This document shows, one piece after another, positions 34,751 through 42,107 of a stretch of 64,000 nucleotides of DNA. Under the pieces are notes generated by a model. That model was given only the letters and a program-made list of their open reading frames with translations, did not search any database and was not told where the DNA came from. A program made the position numbers and the translations under genes. Source of the stretch: Phycisphaerae bacterium (GTDB lineage: Bacteria; Planctomycetota; Phycisphaerae; JAJVII01); the NCBI GenBank assembly GCA_022072085.1, contig JAJVII010000037.1, positions 1 to 64,000 of the forward strand, in the 5' to 3' direction. The first letter of the stretch is position 1. The number at the start of each line of letters is the position of its first letter.

Positions 34751-35986
34751 TCACAGCTTGAGAGTGTGGCCCATCTTTTCCTTCTTGGTCTTCAGATACT
34801 TCAGGTTGGCTTCGGTGGGGGGCATTTCGATGGGGACCTGCTGGACAACCTTCAGGCCGTAGACTTCCAGGCGGTCCACCTTCTTGGGGTTGTTGGTCAG
34901 GATGCGGATGTCGCGCAGGCCCAGGTCGCGGAGGATCTGGGCGCCGATGCCGTAGTCGCGACGGTCGGCTTTGAAGCCGAGCTGCTCGTTGGCTTCGACG
35001 GTGTCGGCGCCCTGCTCCTGGAGCCGGTAGGCGTGCAGCTTGTTGATCAGCCCGATGCCGCGGCCCTCCTGGCGCAGGTAGATCAGGGCGCCCTTGGGCT
35101 CGCGTTGGATCTGCATCAGGGCGGCTTCGAGCTGCTGGCCGCAGTCGCAGCGCTGGCTGTGAAACAGGTCGCCGGTCAGGCATTCGCTGTGGACGCGGAC
35201 GAGGGTGGGCTCGGGGTGCTCGATGGGCCGGCCCTGGTCGTCCAGGTCGCCGACGCCGCCGTGGCAGAGGGCCAGGTGCGGCTCGCGGTCCACGACCGAG
35301 CGGTAGGCGATCATCTTGAACAGCCCGTAGCGGGTGGGCATCTGCACCGTCTCGACGCGCTCGACGAGCACCTCGCGCTGGAGGCGGTACTCGATCAGCG
35401 AGGCGACAGTGCACATCTTCAGCCCGTGCTCCTTGCAGAACCGCGTCAGCTCCGGCACGCGGGCCATCGTGCCATCGGGGTTCATGATCTCGATGAGCAC
35501 GGCTGCCGGTTTGAAGCCGGCCAGACGGGCCAGGTCCACGCTTCCCTCGGTCTGCCCGGAGCGGACGAGCACGCCGCCCTCGCGAGACCGCAGGGGGTTG
35601 ACGTGGCCGGGGCGGACGAGGTCAGCGGCCACGGCGTCGTCGCTGACGGCGACCTGGATGGTCCTGGCCCGGTCGGCGGCTGACACCCCCGTGCTCACGC
35701 CGAAGCGGGGGTGGGCGTCGATGGTGACGGTGAAGGCCGTCCCGTGCAGGGCGGCGTTGTCCTGGGTCTGCGAGGAGAGGCCCAGCTCGTCGCACTTCTT
35801 GGGTTCCATCGGCAGGCAGAGCACGCCGCGGCCGTGGGTGACCATGAAGTTGACCGCCTGGGGCGTGATCTTCTGGGCCGCGATGACCAGGTCGCCCTCG
35901 TTCTCGCGGTCTTCGTCGTCGACCAGGACGATCATGCGGCCGGCCCGCAGCTCGTCGAGGATTTCAGGTATGGAGGCAAACGGCAT
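34751..35986 (-). CDS. ribBA: Bifunctional DHBP synthase / GTP cyclohydrolase II
   Basis: This 411-residue enzyme supplies both precursors of riboflavin. The N-terminal RibB domain (1 to about 205) turns ribulose 5-phosphate into 3,4-dihydroxy-2-butanone 4-phosphate, with [43 protein letters not shown] and metal-binding HGL-type residues. The C-terminal RibA domain opens GTP, with [23 protein letters not shown] (zinc Cys), [31 protein letters not shown] and ILTNNPKK. The ATG at 35986 is preferred over the upstream in-frame ATG at 36046. No FMN riboswitch is visible in the 236-bp upstream region, which instead carries an inverted repeat. Confidence 0.96.
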   Translation of the reverse strand: MPFASIPEILDELRAGRMIVLVDDEDRENEGDLVIAAQKITPQAVNFMVTHGRGVLCLPMEPKKCDELGLSSQTQDNAALHGTAFTVTIDAHPRFGVSTGVSAADRARTIQVAVSDDAVAADLVRPGHVNPLRSREGGVLVRSGQTEGSVDLARLAGFKPAAVLIEIMNPDGTMARVPELTRFCKEHGLKMCTVASLIEYRLQREVLVERVETVQMPTRYGLFKMIAYRSVVDREPHLALCHGGVGDLDDQGRPIEHPEPTLVRVHSECLTGDLFHSQRCDCGQQLEAALMQIQREPKGALIYLRQEGRGIGLINKLHAYRLQEQGADTVEANEQLGFKADRRDYGIGAQILRDLGLRDIRILTNNPKKVDRLEVYGLKVVQQVPIEMPPTEANLKYLKTKKEKMGHTLKL

Positions 35987-36084
35987 TGGGTCACTTCCGA
36001 TCCAGGGTGTCCGGGAGCCCGGGACAAACCGGGCGCGACGGAACATTGTACGCCTTCAGCGACTTTGCAGCAAGCCGGGGGAAA

Positions 36085-36205
36085 GGAACACGGATGACAC
36101 GGAGGAGACACGGATTACACGGGCAAAGCGAAGGAGGGTAAAGAAGGCCTGAGATCAGGTCTCCCGTCCGTGCAATCCTGTGCCAATCCGTGAAATCAGT
36201 GTTCC
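36085..36205. repeat. Intergenic inverted repeat (ACACGGATTACACGG type)
   Basis: Left arm ggaacacggatgacacgg... and right arm ...ccgtgaaatcagtgttcc are imperfect reverse complements of about 40 nt. Each is made of repeated ACACGG units, with 39 nt between them. It occupies the space between ribBA and the divergently spaced upstream minus-strand gene. Confidence 0.75.
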
Positions 36206-36222
36206 TCCGGCGGCCGGGCGGA

Positions 36223-36750
36223 TCACCTGCGGGCGGACTTCTCGGCGGCCTGGATGTCGTGCCAGAAGACGACGCAGCCGAGGACCATCATCATCGCGAC
36301 CAGGTAGCCGGCGACGGCGATGGCGATGGCCATCGGCCGCTTGCTCTCGTGCAGGTGCCCGATGACGCCCAGCAGCGAGAGCGTCGCCCAGGCGCCGATC
36401 GCGAGCATGAGCAGGGCCATCGCGGCCATGATGGGAATTGCGAACCGCCGGGCGGCCAGGTTGGGGGCCCGTTGCACGCGGCGATGGGCCTGGCGCGGGG
36501 CGGCTGAGCCCGGCGCCGGCAGGCCGGCCATGGGGTCGAACGCCTCCGGCGCGAAGACCGGCTCGTCCGGCTGCGCGACCGCCTCCAGGACCGGCGTCGA
36601 TTCACCGGACTCTTCCGACGGCTCCTGGGGCGGAGCGTCGGACTCCTCGGCGTATCGGCCGCTGGCCAGGGCGTCCAGTGCGTCGATGTTGTGGGCGTGC
36701 TCGTTGTCGTCGCCAGCGTCGTTCTGTTCGGCGGGGTCGGACTGACTCAT
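36223..36750 (-). CDS. Two-helix membrane protein with acidic N-terminus
   Basis: This 175-residue protein has an acidic, low-complexity cytoplasmic half (1 to about 85; DAGDDNEHAHNID, EESDAPPQEPSEESGES), a basic linker (RQAHRRVQRAPNLAARR), and two membrane helices (about 103-128 and 139-162). No family is recognised. The ATG at 36750 has GGAG upstream. It lies 88 bp downstream of sppA and may share its transcript. Confidence 0.6.
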   Translation of the reverse strand: MSQSDPAEQNDAGDDNEHAHNIDALDALASGRYAEESDAPPQEPSEESGESTPVLEAVAQPDEPVFAPEAFDPMAGLPAPGSAAPRQAHRRVQRAPNLAARRFAIPIMAAMALLMLAIGAWATLSLLGVIGHLHESKRPMAIAIAVAGYLVAMMMVLGCVVFWHDIQAAEKSARR

Positions 36751-36838
36751 CCTTGCTCCAGTCGTCGGGGATCGTATTGTCGCAGGCCGGTCGGCCGGCA
36801 TCTCAAAGACGCGAGTTGCGTCACGAATCGAAGGCCTT

Positions 36839-38023
36839 CTACTGCTGGCCGCTCGAATAGTCCATGCTCGGCCAACTCGCAGCCGGCACCGGGCCATGAT
36901 ACAGGTACATCAGCCTGGGCGCCGAGAGGCTGCCGATGGTCTGGATCAGGTCGGGGCTCTTGCCGCCCACGGCGGGCACGGGGGCTTGGCCGAGCAGGAC
37001 GTCGCGGAGGCTGGCCGGCCGGGGCGAGTATTCGATCACTCGGGCGTCGTCCTCCGAGACGCCGGCCAGCGAGGCGGCCTTCCGCCAGGCGTCTTCGAGG
37101 TAGCCCTCGGCGTCGACGAGGCGGGCCTTCATCGCCTGGTCGGCGGTGAGAACCTGGCCGTTGGCCAGCTTCTTCGCTTCGTCCAAGTCCAGTTTCCGCC
37201 CGGCGGCGACGACGCTAACGAAACGGTCGTAGGCCGAGTCCACCAGGCCCTGGAGGTAGGCCCGCTCTTCGGGCTTGAGTTCGCGGAAGAGGCTGGGCAC
37301 GTCCTTGAAGGGGGTGTTGGAGCTGGTGATGACGATCGGGTTGACGCCGAGCTTGTCCTTGAGCCCGCGCTCGGCGACGAACGTGGTCATGATGACGCCG
37401 ATGTTGGCGGTCCAGGTGGTGGGCTCGGACACGATGTAATCGCCGGCTGACGAGACGTAGTAGCCGCCGCTGGTGGCGAAGCCGCCCTGGGCGATGACGA
37501 TGGGCTTCCTGGACCGCTTGCGGAAATCGAGCATGGCGTGGTGAATGCGGTCGCTGGCGACCACCGTGCCGCCGGGGGTGTCCACGTGCAGGACGACGGC
37601 CCGGACGTTCTTGTCGTCGGCCAGCGCCTTGAGGCCCTCATCCAGCCAGGCGGCCATGTTGTCGTCGATGATGCCGTAGACCGGCAGGACGGCGATGACC
37701 TTGTCCTTCTTGCCGTTGTTGAGCGTCTGGGTCCGGACGCGGCCCTTCCACCCGGCCCCGCCGCTGAGTGTGGCGCCGACGACGGTCATCAGGATCACGT
37801 TGGTCACAACCGAGCCGATCAGCAGACAGAGGAGGAAAAGCAGCCAGCCGCGTCCGCCCTTCTGCGGCGGCAGGACGATGTAAGTCGGCGGAGGCGACCC
37901 GCCGCCCGCGCCGGGCGGGGGAGCGATCGGCCTGGCCTGGGGAAGCTGGCTCTCGGGGACCGGCGCGTGGGGGTGCTGGCCGGCGGGCGGGGGTCCATCG
38001 AAACCGGGCTGCTGTTGACTCAT
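36839..38023 (-). CDS. sppA: Signal peptide peptidase SppA-like protease (S49)
   Basis: This 394-residue membrane protease has a Pro/Gln-rich cytoplasmic N-terminus (1 to about 60), one membrane helix (about 62-88), and an extracytoplasmic S49 domain. The latter starts with IAVLPVYGIIDD and has VRAVVLHVDTPGGTVVASD, then the catalytic-Ser region GGFATSGGYYVSSAGDYIV (Ser/Lys dyad, short SppA form), and TANIGVIMTTF. SppA degrades cleaved signal peptides and misplaced membrane proteins. The ATG at 38023 is preferred to the upstream in-frame ATG. A good promoter lies 135 bp upstream. It is divergent from the sigma-54 activator. Confidence 0.88.
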   Translation of the reverse strand: MSQQQPGFDGPPPAGQHPHAPVPESQLPQARPIAPPPGAGGGSPPPTYIVLPPQKGGRGWLLFLLCLLIGSVVTNVILMTVVGATLSGGAGWKGRVRTQTLNNGKKDKVIAVLPVYGIIDDNMAAWLDEGLKALADDKNVRAVVLHVDTPGGTVVASDRIHHAMLDFRKRSRKPIVIAQGGFATSGGYYVSSAGDYIVSEPTTWTANIGVIMTTFVAERGLKDKLGVNPIVITSSNTPFKDVPSLFRELKPEERAYLQGLVDSAYDRFVSVVAAGRKLDLDEAKKLANGQVLTADQAMKARLVDAEGYLEDAWRKAASLAGVSEDDARVIEYSPRPASLRDVLLGQAPVPAVGGKSPDLIQTIGSLSAPRLMYLYHGPVPAASWPSMDYSSGQQ

Positions 38024-38157
38024 GAGAGTTTTCCTGGAAAGAGTGCGTCGCACATGCCGTATGTCGGGCCGCTCCTTCGGCCCGGCAGGACGTGCCCTTG
38101 TCAGACCGGCCGCGACGGGACTGAGGCCGATGACGGGGGGCGGCCATGGACGCTCTT

Positions 38158-38186
38158 ATGCTAAGGTAGAGGCTCGCGGGGGTCAA
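38158..38186 (-). promoter_or_regulatory. Promoter of sppA
   Basis: On the minus strand TTGACC, 17 bp, TAGCAT, identical in hexamers and spacing to the infC promoter. The predicted leader to sppA is about 125 nt. Confidence 0.6.
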
Positions 38187-38262
38187 GGCGTCTGCGGCCG
38201 GGCGGGGCGGGGAAGATGGTGTGCGGCCTGTTGGGGTGATCTGTTGCGAATGGGAAACACCG

Positions 38263-38282
38263 ATGTTGACCGAAATCAACAT
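38263..38282. promoter_or_regulatory. Palindrome ATGTTG-N8-CAACAT, candidate enhancer for sigma-54 activator
   Basis: The palindrome is extended here to GATGTTGA-N6-TCAACATC. Its centre lies about 110 bp upstream of the -24 element at 38382. The same half-sites with the same spacing occur upstream of the PEP-CTERM gene (45203-45222). Apart from this, the sppA promoter and the -24/-12 site, I see nothing else in the 507-bp gap. Confidence 0.55.
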
Positions 38283-38381
38283 CAGGGGTCGGGAGGATCG
38301 CGCAACGAGGCTGCTGGAATTTTGTTCAAGTGGTTTATCGAAAACGGCTTGCAATTCCATTCCTGGGGAATACTCCGGTTC

Positions 38382-38397
38382 TGGTACGCCGTTTGCA
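38382..38397 (+). promoter_or_regulatory. Sigma-54 promoter (-24/-12) of the activator gene
   Basis: TGGTAC-GCCGT-TTGCA matches the sigma-54 consensus (TGGCAC-N5-TTGCW) at all invariant positions with exact spacing. Predicted transcription starts near 38408, about 120 nt before the activator ATG. Confidence 0.75.
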
Positions 38398-38530
38398 AGC
38401 AAGTAGATTGCGAGGCATCAGGCCGGTTGAGAGAGAGAAAACGGGACCTCACCATTGTTCGCCCGCCAGTGCGAACCACACCACGAAGTGTCCCAAGCCT
38501 CGCAGAAAAACTCAGAGCGATGTGACCCTG

Positions 38531-39538
38531 ATGGAGGGGACACAGAAGGTGAGTATCAGAAAAGACCCACCGCCGATGGGCGCTATTTGCGCCGATTTGG
38601 GCCTGGTATCCGCGTCGGTCCGGCTGAAGGAAGTGCTCAGCCTGGCCCAGGCGGTCGCCCGCCGCGAGACGACAGTGCTGGTGCTGGGCGAGTCCGGCAC
38701 GGGCAAGGAAATGGTTGCCCGGCTGATTCACGCGGCCAGCGTCCGCTGCGACGGCCCGATTGTCCCTGTGAACTGCTCGGCCCTGACCGGCACGCTCTTT
38801 GAGAGCCAGTTGTTCGGTCACGTCCGCGGCGCGTTCACGGGCGCCCACGCCGATGCCATGGGCTTCTTCCAGGCCGCCGACGGCGGGACGCTGTTCCTGG
38901 ACGAGATCGGCGACATCAGCTTCGAACTCCAGTCCAAGCTGCTGCGCGTCCTCCAGGACCGTTACGTGATTCCCGTCGGCAGCGTGCAGCCCAGGCCCAT
39001 CGACGTCCGCGTCGTCGCGGCGACCAACTGCGATCTGCACCAGCGCGTTCGCGAGGGCAAGTTCCGAGAGGATCTCTTCTATCGCCTCAACGTCATCACA
39101 GTCGAGGTCCCTCCGCTCCGCGAGCGGAGAGAGGACATCCTGCCGCTGATCGGCCATTTCATGGGCCGACTGGCTGAGTTCTATGAAGAGCCCTGCAAGC
39201 GTCTGGACGACGAGGTTTCGCACGTGCTGACCAGCTACAACTGGCCGGGCAATGTGCGCGAACTGATCAACGTTGTCGAGCACGTCGTTACGGTTCAGGC
39301 TGGGGACGTCGTGGGACTCAAGCACCTGCCCGTGCGGCTGCTGGAGGCGATGAACGGCGGCGATTCCTCGGGCGTCTTTCCGACGCTGGACCAGGTCGAG
39401 CACGATCACATCCGGCGTGCCCTGGACCTTTCCTCGGGCGAGAAGAGCACGGCTGCGCGGATGCTCGGGATCGCGCGGCCGCGGCTGTATCGCAAGCTCC
39501 GCAAGTATCACATCGAGACCGGCGATCCGGTCAATTGA
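38531..39538 (+). CDS. Sigma-54-dependent transcriptional activator lacking a receiver domain
   Basis: This protein of about 335 residues is an AAA+ enhancer-binding protein that remodels the sigma-54 RNA polymerase closed complex. Motifs are Walker A GESGTGKEM, the sigma-54-contacting loop GAFTGA, Walker B GGTLFLDEIGD, FREDLFYRLNV (sensor region) and NWPGNVREL. A Fis-type helix-turn-helix at the end (STAARMLGIARPRLYRKLRKY) binds the enhancer. There is no N-terminal receiver, GAF or PAS domain, only about 20 residues before the AAA+ core. Activity must therefore be controlled by abundance or by another protein. The start is uncertain between ATG 38531 and GTG 38549, which has GGAGGGG upstream. 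The gene has its own sigma-54 promoter. Confidence 0.92.
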   Translation: MEGTQKVSIRKDPPPMGAICADLGLVSASVRLKEVLSLAQAVARRETTVLVLGESGTGKEMVARLIHAASVRCDGPIVPVNCSALTGTLFESQLFGHVRGAFTGAHADAMGFFQAADGGTLFLDEIGDISFELQSKLLRVLQDRYVIPVGSVQPRPIDVRVVAATNCDLHQRVREGKFREDLFYRLNVITVEVPPLRERREDILPLIGHFMGRLAEFYEEPCKRLDDEVSHVLTSYNWPGNVRELINVVEHVVTVQAGDVVGLKHLPVRLLEAMNGGDSSGVFPTLDQVEHDHIRRALDLSSGEKSTAARMLGIARPRLYRKLRKYHIETGDPVN

Positions 39539-39613
39539 AGCACGGCATCCGACAGCCGCCGCCGGCATGGCGCGGTTGCTCTGCGCGCACAGCATGACGT
39601 TGGCGAACGCGGC

Positions 39614-39715
39614 GTAACGAAACGTGACAGCGGGACATTTCGTTACACGTCGAGTTCGGCCGCTCGGGACGCAGGCGAAGTGGCGATGTGCGAAGCGTGC
39701 GGCGTAACGAAACGT
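39614..39715. promoter_or_regulatory. Three copies of GTAACGAAAYGT, candidate regulator sites
   Basis: GTAACGAAACGT occurs at 39614-39625 and 39704-39715, within a 17-bp direct repeat GCGGCGTAACGAAACGT. An inverted copy (ACATTTCGTTAC) lies at 39635-39646. They are 120-225 bp upstream of the sigma-54 promoter at 39838, in the right range for enhancer binding. No gene is seen in the 416-bp gap. Confidence 0.5.
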
Positions 39716-39837
39716 CGCGCGGCGGCCCGCGGGCCTGCGGCGTCGAAACGAGGCACGCCGGAATCATTCCTTTCTTACCTGTTGAACTCCAACACCTTGC
39801 GAATATTCCCGCAATCGGTCCGCAATTCGGGCGGCGG

Positions 39838-39853
39838 TGGCACGCCGTTTGCT
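39838..39853 (+). promoter_or_regulatory. Sigma-54 promoter (-24/-12) of the pseudo-receiver gene
   Basis: TGGCAC-GCCGT-TTGCT is a perfect match to the sigma-54 consensus. It shares the GCCGT spacer with the promoter at 38382. Transcription is predicted to start near 39864, about 90 nt before the GTG. Confidence 0.8.
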
Positions 39854-39954
39854 TATATGGACCGACGTGTCCGGGAGGACGGGGCAAAGGGACACACCGG
39901 TTGGAGGACCGGCGCCCCACGAAACAGTTCACCTTGTCCATGGGTGGTTGAGTC

Positions 39955-40341
39955 GTGAAAGGCAGTCTTCTGGTCGCGGATGCGGCTGGGCAGGCGGCTG
40001 TTCCGGAGGTCGTCAGAGAACATTGGGAATGGCTTGAGTGGTTCTTTGAGACCAGCGGTACGGCGGCATTGGCCAGGCTTCGTCAGTTTCGTCCTGATCT
40101 GGTGATCGCCAACCTGCAATTGCCCGACATGTGCGGAGCAGAGCTGGTTGAGCGGATCAAGAGAGGCAGGCCGAATCAGAGAATCCTGGTCACCAGCAAC
40201 ACGGCCACCCGGCTGAGCGAGCGGGTGGCGCGGACCCTGGGAGTCGTGGGTTACTTTCCCAAACCCCTGGATCCGCAGCTCTTTGAAGATGTCCTGGCGG
40301 CGACGGTGGGAGGAAGCGAGCGCCTCGCCAGACGGATCTAG
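39955..40341 (+). CDS. Stand-alone pseudo-receiver domain protein
   Basis: This 128-residue protein has the CheY-like pattern PDLVIANLQLPDMCGAELVERIK, then LVTSNTATRLSERVARTLGVVGYFPKPL. The conserved phospho-acceptor Asp is Asn53 (VIANLQLP instead of VLLDLxLP). The N-terminal acidic pair is reduced to a single Asp9. The Thr80 and Lys103 equivalents remain. It is therefore unlikely to be phosphorylated in the usual way and may work by protein-protein contact. It starts with GTG, has a poor ribosome site and sits behind a sigma-54 promoter, directly after a sigma-54 activator that lacks a receiver. Confidence 0.78.
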   Translation: MKGSLLVADAAGQAAVPEVVREHWEWLEWFFETSGTAALARLRQFRPDLVIANLQLPDMCGAELVERIKRGRPNQRILVTSNTATRLSERVARTLGVVGYFPKPLDPQLFEDVLAATVGGSERLARRI

Positions 40342-40413
40342 GAGGCGAACCGGAGCAGGGGGCCGGTTCCAGGCTGATGGGGAAGTGTCCATGTGGGGTC
40401 GGAGGAGTGCACC

Positions 40414-40752
40414 TTGAAACGGCTCTTGATCTGGGCGAGTCCGGTTCTCGGGATCATCGTTGGGATGGCGGCGATCCTCGTCCTGCGGCATCAATCCTCG
40501 GCTGACGCGGAGTATGTCGCACCGGCTGCCAAAGTGCAGTTGAAGGACGCGAAGACAAATAAGAATAGCAGCGATCCGGCGGCCGACCTGGCCCCGAGGC
40601 CCTTTGTCCTGCCGACCGTCGAGGACGGACTGCGGGCACACGCTCCCGGGCCGCTGGACCGGGTGGATCCGGCGATCGACACTCGTCTGGTGCCTGGCGC
40701 TTCGGTGACCACGCCCGACGACCTGGTGGTGATTCCCGATCTGGACGGCTGA
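40414..40752 (+). CDS. Small single-pass membrane protein, unknown function
   Basis: This 112-residue protein starts with KRLLIWASPVLGIIVGMAAILVLRH, one membrane helix. A flexible Ala/Asp/Lys-rich stretch and a soluble tail with VPGASVTTPDDLVVIPDLDG follow. The start is placed at a TTG (40414) because GGAGGAG lies six bases upstream; the track's GTG at 40393 has no ribosome site. No family is recognised. It lies 72 bp after the pseudo-receiver and is probably in the same sigma-54-driven transcript. Confidence 0.6.
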   Translation: MKRLLIWASPVLGIIVGMAAILVLRHQSSADAEYVAPAAKVQLKDAKTNKNSSDPAADLAPRPFVLPTVEDGLRAHAPGPLDRVDPAIDTRLVPGASVTTPDDLVVIPDLDG

Positions 40753-40779
40753 CAGGCCCGGCCGACCGATCGCGACGAT

Positions 40780-41353
40780 CTTCTCTCTCTCACTGGCCTC
40801 CCGCGAGGTCGTCTTTCAAGGCGGTTTCGCGGGACTTGAGAACAACCCGGCGCGGCGGAATCGTGAGGGTCGCCAAACCGGTTGAAAAGTTCAGAAGCCT
40901 TCTCTCTCTCACTGGCCTCCCGCGAGGTCGCCTTCCAAGACGGTTTCGCGGGATTTGAGAACGACCCGGTGCGGCGGAATCGTGAGAGTCGCCAAGCCGG
41001 TTGAAAAGTTCAGAAGCCTTCTCTCTCTCACTGGCCTCCCGCGAGGTCGTCTTCCAAGGCGGTTTCGCGGGATTTGAGAACAACCCGGCTGGGCAGTAGT
41101 GAGTCGCCCGGCTGGAAAAAGTTCATAGTCCACCTTCTCTCTCTCACTGGCTTCCCGCAAAGTCGCCTGGCAGCGGTTTTGCGGGATTTGAGAACGACCC
41201 GGTGCGGCGGAATCGTGAGAGTCGCCAAGCCGGTTGAAAAGTTCAGAAGCCTTCTCTCTCTCACTGGCCTCCCGCGAGGTCGTCTTCCAAGGCGGTTTCG
41301 CGGGATTTGGAATCAACCCGGTCGGCAAGGTCCGGCTGGATAAGTCGGTTTGA
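40780..41353. repeat. Five tandem copies of a roughly 118-bp unit with conserved hairpins
   Basis: Units start at 40780, 40899, 41018, 41134 and 41251 (periods 119, 119, 116, 117), each beginning CTTCTCTCTCTCACTGGC; the last is diverged at its end. Every unit has a stem such as CCCGCGAGGTCGTC/GGCGGTTTCGCGGG around a short loop. In unit 4 the stem reads CCCGCAAAGTCGC/GCGGTTTTGCGGG, so a G-C pair has become A-T on both sides. A second hairpin (AACCCGG...CCGGTT) follows in most units. Periods are not multiples of three and the track ORFs through it shift frame, so it is not coding. It lies just after the sigma-54-driven gene pair. Confidence 0.85.
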
Positions 41354-41886
41354 GAATCAGGCAGCGCCCCGGGCCGCGAGCGCCCCGGGTGTTGCGGTGA
41401 AGGGCGGCCTTGCGGGCAATCGGAGGGCAGCAACTTCCTTGCCCGCGAGCAACTTCCCCTCAGCGAGCGCGAACGGCATGCGACCGTTCTGACGCCCGCC
41501 ACCCGGTGATCCGGCAGCGGGTTCTTCTCTTTCCGTGCTCCTACCACATGACTTCCCGATGGTCGAGCGGCACATGCCTCCCGGCTCGCTTTGCGCGCCG
41601 TCCTCGGCCCACCGCATGCGTGCGGCGTGCACTTGACGAGGCACTGGCTAGTGGGGATCCCGGGCGGCCGCTGGAGTCGTGTGAGGCGGGCAACAGTGAA
41701 TTTGTGATTTTGATAGACTTCCCAATTTGACAGCCGCGGGGGGAACTCCGTAAGTCCTGTCGGCTTCCTAATGTGCGTGTTCCTGTTTGGGTGGGAACTC
41801 TCATTCGCAACGGGGCAATGCGGGAATCGTCAGATTTTTTCTTGCTTTCGCGAGATCATGGTGTTGAATATTAGGTGCTGCCCTCC

Positions 41887-41909
41887 GATTGCTTCGCAAC
41901 GAAGCAATC
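41887..41909. repeat. Perfect 10-bp inverted repeat with 3-nt loop
   Basis: GATTGCTTCG-CAA-CGAAGCAATC. It lies 10 bp upstream of a rho-independent-type terminator, suggesting a structured RNA or leader that ends near 41956. Confidence 0.7.
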
Positions 41910-41919
41910 ACTCATGGAC

Positions 41920-41956
41920 AAGGCGAACTGGTCCCTCCAGATCAGCTCGCCTTTTT
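41920..41956 (+). terminator. Intrinsic terminator upstream of the ABC transporter
   Basis: AAGGCGA pairs with TCGCCTT, an inner CTGG pairs with CCAG with unpaired bases between, and the stem runs into TTTTT. No protein gene ends here, so it either ends a small RNA or attenuates transcription into the ABC transporter gene. Confidence 0.65.
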
Positions 41957-42107
41957 CATGTACCCGGTCCGCCCGCGGCATTGAATCCCCCGCCGTTGCT
42001 GGTAGAGTAGAGCGATTGTGTTATCGGCGAGAGGGAGTCCATCCCTCGTTGTTGCGGGCCGACGGCAGCCAAGGACGGGCCCGCCAGACCTGACTGACAG
42101 ACCGACC

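Larger units (their letters stand above)
41354..42107. other. Non-coding stretch before the ABC transporter
   Basis: No convincing gene is seen in these 754 bp. The track ORFs here (41357-41644 minus, 41410-41730 plus, 41541-41810 minus) have Arg/Pro/Ala-rich composition and no recognisable motif. The 41690-41880 part is AT-richer than the surroundings. It contains direct repeats GCGCCCCGGG at about 41366 and 41384 and, towards the end, a perfect hairpin and a terminator described separately. Confidence 0.5.

Noticed and set aside
34751-36222. FMN riboswitch upstream of ribBA
   Set aside because: The 236 bp upstream show an inverted repeat of ACACGG units but none of the conserved FMN-aptamer segments that I can recognise.
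40780-41353. CRISPR array
   Set aside because: The units are contiguous 116-119-bp repeats with no unique spacers and no cas genes nearby.
40790-41547. Minus-strand ORFs with repeated peptide SEREKASELFNRLGDSHDS
   Set aside because: They arise from the tandem DNA array. The period is not a multiple of three, so the peptide repeat appears in different frames and breaks between units. Stem covariation shows selection on structure, not protein.
41410-41730. 106-residue plus-strand ORF before the ABC exporter
   Set aside because: No ribosome site, no motif and a composition like translated non-coding GC-rich DNA.
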